Assembly (NCBI GenBank): GCA_021818335.1
Contig: JAKAEJ010000009.1
Coordinates: 1 to 45,033 of the forward strand
Direction: 5' to 3'
From: Pseudomonadota bacterium
GTDB taxonomy: Bacteria > Pseudomonadota > Gammaproteobacteria > Xanthomonadales > Rhodanobacteraceae
Length of the DNA stretch: 45,033 nt
Positions 40,710-45,033 of the stretch are shown here, one piece after another (within the stretch, counting starts at the first letter, position 1; each line of letters starts with the position of its first letter). The position numbers were made by a program, and so were the translations under genes. A model generated the notes under the pieces. The model did not search any database and was not told the DNA's origin. It worked only from the letters and a program-made list of their open reading frames with translations.

Positions 40710-43136
40710 TCAGGCCGGAGGCCGCCAACGTCGCAACAAAAGCGCATTACCTACGACGCTGATCGACGACAGCGCCATCGCGGCGCCAGCAAAGACCGGA
40801 CCCAAAAGCCCAAGGGCCGCCAGCGGAAGACCCAGGACATTATAGAAAAACGCCCAGAATAGGCCTCTGCGTATACAGCGGTCGGTCGCCCGTGCGAGCT
40901 TGATCGCAGCGGCGACAAGCCGGGGTTCAGCGCGCATGAGGACGATGCTGGCCGTCTGCTTGGCGATGTCGGTGCCGCTACCCATGGCGATGCCGACGTC
41001 GGCCACCGCAAGGGCGGGCGCATCGTTGATGCCATCGCCAACCATCGCGACGCGGCGTCCGCGCGTCTGGAGATCCTTAAGGAAGTCCACCTTTTCAGCA
41101 GGGCGGCGGCCTGCGGCTATGGACGCCGCATCCAGCCCCAATGCACGGCCGACACCCCGCGCCGTGCGTTCGGCATCGCCACTCAGAAGCAGCACGCTCA
41201 TTCCCATGCCTTGCAATTCGGCGACTGCCGTCGACGCGCCCGGACGCAGCGGGTCACGAACGGCAATTGCACCCAAAAGTCGAGTCGGCACCGTCTCTTC
41301 CGCCAGCCACATGACGGTATCGCCACTGTCCTCCAATGGCTGCATCATTGGCTCCAGTGGATCCGTCTTGACGCCGTGCTCGCCCATCAACGCGCGACTA
41401 CCAACCAGCAGCAATCGCCCCCCGACACTCGCCCGCAAGCCGCTCCCGGGAAGTGCCTCGAACCGTTGAAGTGGTGGGCGCGATGCCAAATTGCTGCCAG
41501 CCCGTGTCAGGACCGCCCGGGCAAGCGGATGCTCGCTACCAGCTTGGGCCGCAGCTGCCAATTGCAGAAGATCATCTGCGTTGCCATCCACTGGCAGGAC
41601 CGCGCTGACTTCCGGTTCGCCGCGCGTCACCGTGCCCGTCTTGTCCAGAACGATCGTATCGACGCGTCGAAGCTCCTCGAGAGCGGATACCTCCCGAACC
41701 AGAATGCCGGCACGCGCCGCAACCCCCGTCCCCACGACTAGCGCAGTGGGTGTCGCCAGCCCGAGGGCGCAGGGACATGCAATCACCAATACGGCAACCG
41801 CGGCAACCACCCCGGCTGCAGGATCGCGCGCGACAAGCCACCAAGCCAGCAATGTGAGCAGGGCCAGAAGGAGAACCATCGGCACGAAAATCGCGGCAAC
41901 CCGGTCCACGAGTCGCTGAACCGGTGCCTTGCCTGACTGTGCATGTTCGACCAAGGCGATGATGCGAGACAACGTGCTATCCGCACCAAGTGCCCGTGCC
42001 TCGACGTGGAGCAGTCCTGCGCCATTGACCGAGCCACCGGTTACCCGATCACCCGGGTGCTTCGTGACCGGAAGGCTCTCACCCGTGAGCAGGCTCTCGT
42101 CAACGGTGCTGATGCCCGTCAAGACGATGCCATCCACCGGCAGCGACTCGCCAGGCCGCACCAGGACGATGTCGCCAGGCACTACCTCATTAATCGCCAG
42201 GTCCAGCTCGTCGTTTCCGCGCATTACGTGCGCCCGCTGCGGGCGGAGGTTCATCAGCGCACGCAGCGCCTGCGTGCTTGCGCGCTTGGCACGCACTTCC
42301 AACCATTTGCCCAAGCGCACCAAACAGATCACCAGCGCGGACGCTTCAAAATAAAGGTGCGCATGCGGCTCAAAAATCCATAGCCAAGTGCTGTATCCAT
42401 ATGCCGTGGTGGTGCCGAGCGCCACGAGCATGTCCATGTTTCCGGTTCGAGCGCGCAACGCGCGCCAAGCACCGGCATAAAGCCGTGCACCGAAGGCAAA
42501 CTGGACGGGCGTGGCAAGCAACCACTGCACCCAGCCAGGCAGCGCCAAGCCAAGCATTGGCGATGTCAGTGGCAAGCTCAGGGCCGCGACGACCAGCAAT
42601 TGGATCGACTCGCGTCGAAGGCGCCTTTTCGCCTCCAATTCCAGGGTGTCCTCGATCGCGCTGTCCTCGGCAAGGAGCCGCGCCGAATAGCCGGCTCGTG
42701 CGACTGCTCCAACCAGCGCGTTTGCATCCAGCGAACCGGCGACCGTATCAACCTCGGCACGTTCGCTCGCAAGGTTGACGCGCGCGGTAATCACGCCCGG
42801 AACGCCATGCAATGCACGCTCGACGCGACCAGCACAGGTCGCACAGGTCATACCCTCGATCGCCAACTCGACGCGGGCATGCGGCACCGCGTAACCAGCG
42901 GACTGCACTGCATTCACCAAGGCAACCGCATCTATTTCGGACACGCCAAGGTCCACTTCCGCCATATTGCTTGCGAGGTTGACCCGCGCATCCACACCCG
43001 GCAACGCGCCAAGCGCGCGCTCGACGCGTAAGGCGCATGTCGCGCAGGTCATGCCCTCGATGGGCAAGCGCAACTGCTGCACGGACGCACCCGAACGCAC
43101 GCCGCGCGACGAGCCGCCGGCGGCGAGCGCGTTCAT
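40710..43136 (-). CDS. copA: Copper-translocating P1B-type ATPase
   Basis: 808-aa inner-membrane pump that exports Cu(I) from the cytoplasm using ATP. Two N-terminal heavy-metal domains carry GMTCATC (Cys31/34 and Cys98/101). Eight membrane helices follow, with the transport motif [13 protein letters not shown] in helix 6 (about residue 430). The catalytic parts are complete: TGES actuator loop ([11 protein letters not shown]), phosphorylation site [11 protein letters not shown], the nucleotide-binding SEHPLARAV, and [23 protein letters not shown] and the tandem CxxC domains mark the Cu+ subgroup rather than Zn/Cd. Its ATG overlaps the stop of the small HMA gene by 4 nt (ATGA). Expression is probably from the CueR-like promoter at 43388-43418. 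Confidence 0.96.
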   Translation of the reverse strand: MNALAAGGSSRGVRSGASVQQLRLPIEGMTCATCALRVERALGALPGVDARVNLASNMAEVDLGVSEIDAVALVNAVQSAGYAVPHARVELAIEGMTCATCAGRVERALHGVPGVITARVNLASERAEVDTVAGSLDANALVGAVARAGYSARLLAEDSAIEDTLELEAKRRLRRESIQLLVVAALSLPLTSPMLGLALPGWVQWLLATPVQFAFGARLYAGAWRALRARTGNMDMLVALGTTTAYGYSTWLWIFEPHAHLYFEASALVICLVRLGKWLEVRAKRASTQALRALMNLRPQRAHVMRGNDELDLAINEVVPGDIVLVRPGESLPVDGIVLTGISTVDESLLTGESLPVTKHPGDRVTGGSVNGAGLLHVEARALGADSTLSRIIALVEHAQSGKAPVQRLVDRVAAIFVPMVLLLALLTLLAWWLVARDPAAGVVAAVAVLVIACPCALGLATPTALVVGTGVAARAGILVREVSALEELRRVDTIVLDKTGTVTRGEPEVSAVLPVDGNADDLLQLAAAAQAGSEHPLARAVLTRAGSNLASRPPLQRFEALPGSGLRASVGGRLLLVGSRALMGEHGVKTDPLEPMMQPLEDSGDTVMWLAEETVPTRLLGAIAVRDPLRPGASTAVAELQGMGMSVLLLSGDAERTARGVGRALGLDAASIAAGRRPAEKVDFLKDLQTRGRRVAMVGDGINDAPALAVADVGIAMGSGTDIAKQTASIVLMRAEPRLVAAAIKLARATDRCIRRGLFWAFFYNVLGLPLAALGLLGPVFAGAAMALSSISVVGNALLLRRWRPPA

Positions 43137-43360
43137 GTCGACGCCACGCCGAAACCTGCGGAACGTATGGCTTGTTCCAAGTCAGCTCGCGCTGCGGAAC
43201 CAGCCACGTGCGCTTCGCCCGAGGCAAGATCCACTTGGACCTGCTGCACACCAGGCACCCGGCCCAGCACTTTGGTGACGCTCGCCACACAGCCTTGGCA
43301 GGTCATGCCTGTGATGTTGATCAACTGCTCGGTACGCACGATTTGCCCATCAGTCTTCAT
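43133..43360 (-). CDS. copZ: CopZ-like copper chaperone (HMA domain)
   Basis: 75-aa cytoplasmic protein made of one heavy-metal-associated domain (ferredoxin-like fold). The metal-binding loop is [13 protein letters not shown] with Cys21 and Cys24; the family pattern continues with [20 protein letters not shown] and ends near AIRSAGFGV. It would carry Cu(I) to the CopA pump encoded immediately downstream with an ATGA overlap. A strong SD (GGAGGAGG) precedes the ATG. The small size and coupling make the chaperone role likely; binding of another metal is possible but not suggested by the partner. Confidence 0.93.
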   Translation of the reverse strand: MKTDGQIVRTEQLINITGMTCQGCVASVTKVLGRVPGVQQVQVDLASGEAHVAGSAARADLEQAIRSAGFGVAST

Positions 43361-43387
43361 CGCGATCCGCCTCCTCCAGAAATGGAC

Positions 43388-43418
43388 AGCGTAAGTCTGG
43401 AGCCTGGTCGAGGGTCAA
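43388..43418 (-). promoter_or_regulatory. MerR/CueR-type promoter of copZ-copA
   Basis: On the minus strand TTGACC (43413-43418) and TACGCT (43388-43393) are separated by 19 nt, the overlong spacer typical of promoters controlled by MerR-family regulators. The spacer holds an imperfect dyad (5 of 8 pairs) in the position bound by CueR. The -10 is weak (3 of 6), as expected for an activator-dependent promoter. No cueR gene lies in the window. Confidence 0.5.
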
Positions 43419-43474
43419 CAGACATGCTGTCGCAAGGCCAGCCGTTGTTCACGATGGCCCAAGACCGTGCGCGA

Positions 43475-44902
43475 TCAGGCTGCGAGAGTGCGCCACTGCA
43501 TGCCAGCGTCCAATAGACGGCCCTGGCTCTTCGGCCCATCACTGCCTGCAGCGTAGGCTTCTGGCTCCCCCCGGCGCCAAGCGCGCAAAACCGGATCAAC
43601 AATACGCCACGCCCACTCGACCTCGTCGAAACGAAGGAAGTGCTCGCGCTGGCCGGCCAATGCGTCTATTAGCAATTGCTCATAGGCTGTAAAAACCTTG
43701 TCCCCCTCACTTCGATATGGTGCCGTCAACACGACGGTGCGCCCCTCCAGTTCAAGCCCGGGACGTTTGGCAGTCAGCTCAAGATCCATCTGCTGCTTGG
43801 GCTTCAGCCTCAGCACCAGCCAATTCGGATTCGCGGCGCGCAGCGCGCCCGGAAGCGCACCCGGTACGCCGCGGAACTGCACCGCAATTTCCGACGTATC
43901 CGCCGCCAAGCGCTTACCACTGCGCAGCAGGAAGGGCACGCCCTGCCAACGCCAGTTATCCACCTCGAGCCGGAGTGCCGCAAAAGTCTCCGTTCGAGAG
44001 TCCGGACGAACGCCGTCCTCATCGCGGTAGCCGGCAACCCGCCTCCTACCGAAGCGTCCTTCGCGATACTGGCCTCGCGCAGCATGGCGGGCCACGTTGC
44101 CACGAATTGCACGCACGGCACGGAGCACCTCGACCTTGTGGTCGCGCAAGACTTCGCCGTCCCAGCTTGACGGCGCCTCCATGGCCGCCAAGCAGAAAAG
44201 CTGCATCAGGTGATTCTGAAGCATGTCTCGGAGCGCACCCGCGTGATCGTAATAAGCCGCGCGATGCTCGACGCCAAGAGTCTCGGCGTAGGTGATTTGT
44301 ACCTGCGCAATGTGTCGCGCGTTCCAGACGGGTTCAAGGAGTCGGTTGGCAAATCGCATGACCAGTAGATTCTGCGTCGCCTCCTTGCCCAGAAAGTGGT
44401 CGATCCGGAGGATCTGCGACTCGTCCCAGTGCCTATGCATGCGCACATGCAATGCCTCGGCACTGGCCAGATCAACGCCGAAAGGCTTTTCAACGACCAG
44501 CCTCCGCCATCCACCGCGAGGCGACTGGGCAAGGCCTGCCTCGCCCAGTGCCTGGGCGGCGGTACCGAACAACGACGGCGGCAACGCAAGGTAGAAGAGA
44601 GTCTCAGGGGACAGTTTTTTCCCGATCGCAGCCAATGCATCGGATTCGAGTGGTCCGGCAACATAATCGAGCGTTTTTATGAAACGCTGTGCACTCAGCT
44701 TGTCGAAGTCGTCCGAGAATTCGCGCAAGGAGGCGCCAATGTGCGTTCGAAAGTGATCGACACTCCAGTCATCTATGGCATAGCCGACGACTCGCAGGTC
44801 ACGCGTAAGGCCGATCTTGTGCAATCGGAAAAGCGCGGGCATCAGCAGACGACGGGTGAGATCACCACTGGCGCCCAGAATGACCAACGTCCTTGCTCCC
44901 AT
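43475..44902 (-). CDS. zwf: Glucose-6-phosphate 1-dehydrogenase
   Basis: 475-aa enzyme oxidising glucose 6-phosphate to 6-phosphogluconolactone with NADP+, the first step of the oxidative pentose phosphate and Entner-Doudoroff pathways. Motifs: the dinucleotide-binding LGASGDLTRRLLMPALFRL at the N-terminus, FLALPPS-type YLALPPSLFG, VVEKPFGVDLASA, the substrate-binding RIDHFLGKEATQNLLVMRFAN with the catalytic His, and WQGVPFLLRSGKRL later. It begins 3 nt after the gnd stop, so the two pentose-phosphate dehydrogenases are co-transcribed. Length is a little below the usual 490 aa because of a short C-terminus. Confidence 0.96.
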   Translation of the reverse strand: MGARTLVILGASGDLTRRLLMPALFRLHKIGLTRDLRVVGYAIDDWSVDHFRTHIGASLREFSDDFDKLSAQRFIKTLDYVAGPLESDALAAIGKKLSPETLFYLALPPSLFGTAAQALGEAGLAQSPRGGWRRLVVEKPFGVDLASAEALHVRMHRHWDESQILRIDHFLGKEATQNLLVMRFANRLLEPVWNARHIAQVQITYAETLGVEHRAAYYDHAGALRDMLQNHLMQLFCLAAMEAPSSWDGEVLRDHKVEVLRAVRAIRGNVARHAARGQYREGRFGRRRVAGYRDEDGVRPDSRTETFAALRLEVDNWRWQGVPFLLRSGKRLAADTSEIAVQFRGVPGALPGALRAANPNWLVLRLKPKQQMDLELTAKRPGLELEGRTVVLTAPYRSEGDKVFTAYEQLLIDALAGQREHFLRFDEVEWAWRIVDPVLRAWRRGEPEAYAAGSDGPKSQGRLLDAGMQWRTLAA

Positions 44903-44905
44903 GCC

Positions 44906-45033
44906 TCACACCTCCCCGGATTTTTCCGCATGACCGCCAAAGGCGTGACGCATCGCCGACATCAACTGGTTGGCAAACATCGCATTGCCACGTGAACTGA
45001 AGCGCGCAAAGAGAGCCGCCGCCAATTGGGAGA
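44906..45033 (-). CDS. gnd: 6-phosphogluconate dehydrogenase (decarboxylating), C-terminal end only
   Basis: The last 42 residues of a protein whose 5' part lies beyond the window, read on the minus strand ending in a TGA at 44906. The translated end contains AAALFARFSSRGNAMFANQL, then MSAMRHAFGGH, which fits the C-terminus of the short YqeC/GndA-type 6-phosphogluconate dehydrogenases (ALFxRFxSR...FANKxLxAxRxxFGGH). Adjacency to zwf with 3 nt spacing supports the call: this enzyme catalyses a later step of the same oxidative branch. The catalytic region is not in the window, so this rests on C-terminal similarity and context. Confidence 0.85.
   Translation of the reverse strand, partial: SQLAAALFARFSSRGNAMFANQLMSAMRHAFGGHAEKSGEV

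Noticed and set aside
1-45033. Mobile elements, CRISPR arrays, prophage or tRNA genes
   Set aside because: No transposase, integrase, direct-repeat array, phage structural gene or tRNA cloverleaf was recognised on either strand.

Overview
The window is GC-rich, densely coded bacterial DNA. The gene set points to a Gammaproteobacterium of the Xanthomonadales/Lysobacterales, probably Rhodanobacteraceae (Dyella/Rhodanobacter-like). Pointers are a LacI regulator with a TonB-dependent receptor and a 'tryptophan halogenase' in one sugar locus, a RelA with a degenerate hydrolase site next to mrcB, and general protein similarity. This assignment is inference from recalled families, not from a search. 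I see no insertion sequence, integrase, phage gene, CRISPR array, tRNA or rRNA.

Positions 1-11528, all on the minus strand, form a carbohydrate-utilisation locus. In transcription order it reads: lipoprotein GH144 enzyme, LacI repressor, TonB-dependent receptor, flavin-dependent halogenase, second GH144 enzyme, sugar-binding lipoprotein, ABC permease (cut by the window edge). GH144 enzymes characterised so far act on beta-1,2-glucans, so I infer uptake and degradation of a beta-1,2-glucan-like polymer. A LacI-type operator lies just upstream of lacI, and strong hairpins flank the halogenase gene on both sides.

Positions 11643-19196, also minus, hold a possible operon: relA, a membrane-anchored TPR protein, an NAD(P)-binding SDR protein, penicillin-binding protein 1B, and a small TPR lipoprotein whose start lies inside the mrcB end. 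The last resembles in type and place the Pseudomonas PBP1b activator LpoP. A small secreted protein of unknown function, the helicase hrpA and dps follow (19253-24210).

Positions 24340-35828 are mixed: a GH17-GT2 fusion resembling NdvB beta-glucan synthases, a glutathione transferase, a di-heme cytochrome c peroxidase, an SH3-domain secreted protein, a four-gene MacAB/LolCDE-like ABC export operon (membrane fusion protein, ATPase, two permeases), a fumarylacetoacetate-hydrolase-family enzyme and MscL.

Positions 35893-45033 are mainly core metabolism and RNA modification: a TrmH-family methyltransferase divergent from a macro-domain protein, DusB, MetK, a universal stress protein behind a good FNR/ANR-like box, a CopZ-CopA copper export pair behind a MerR/CueR-like 19-bp-spacer promoter, and zwf preceded by the 3' end of gnd (oxidative pentose phosphate pathway). 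Several genes here have a TATAAT-like box 6-7 nt upstream of the start codon, suggesting leaderless transcripts.
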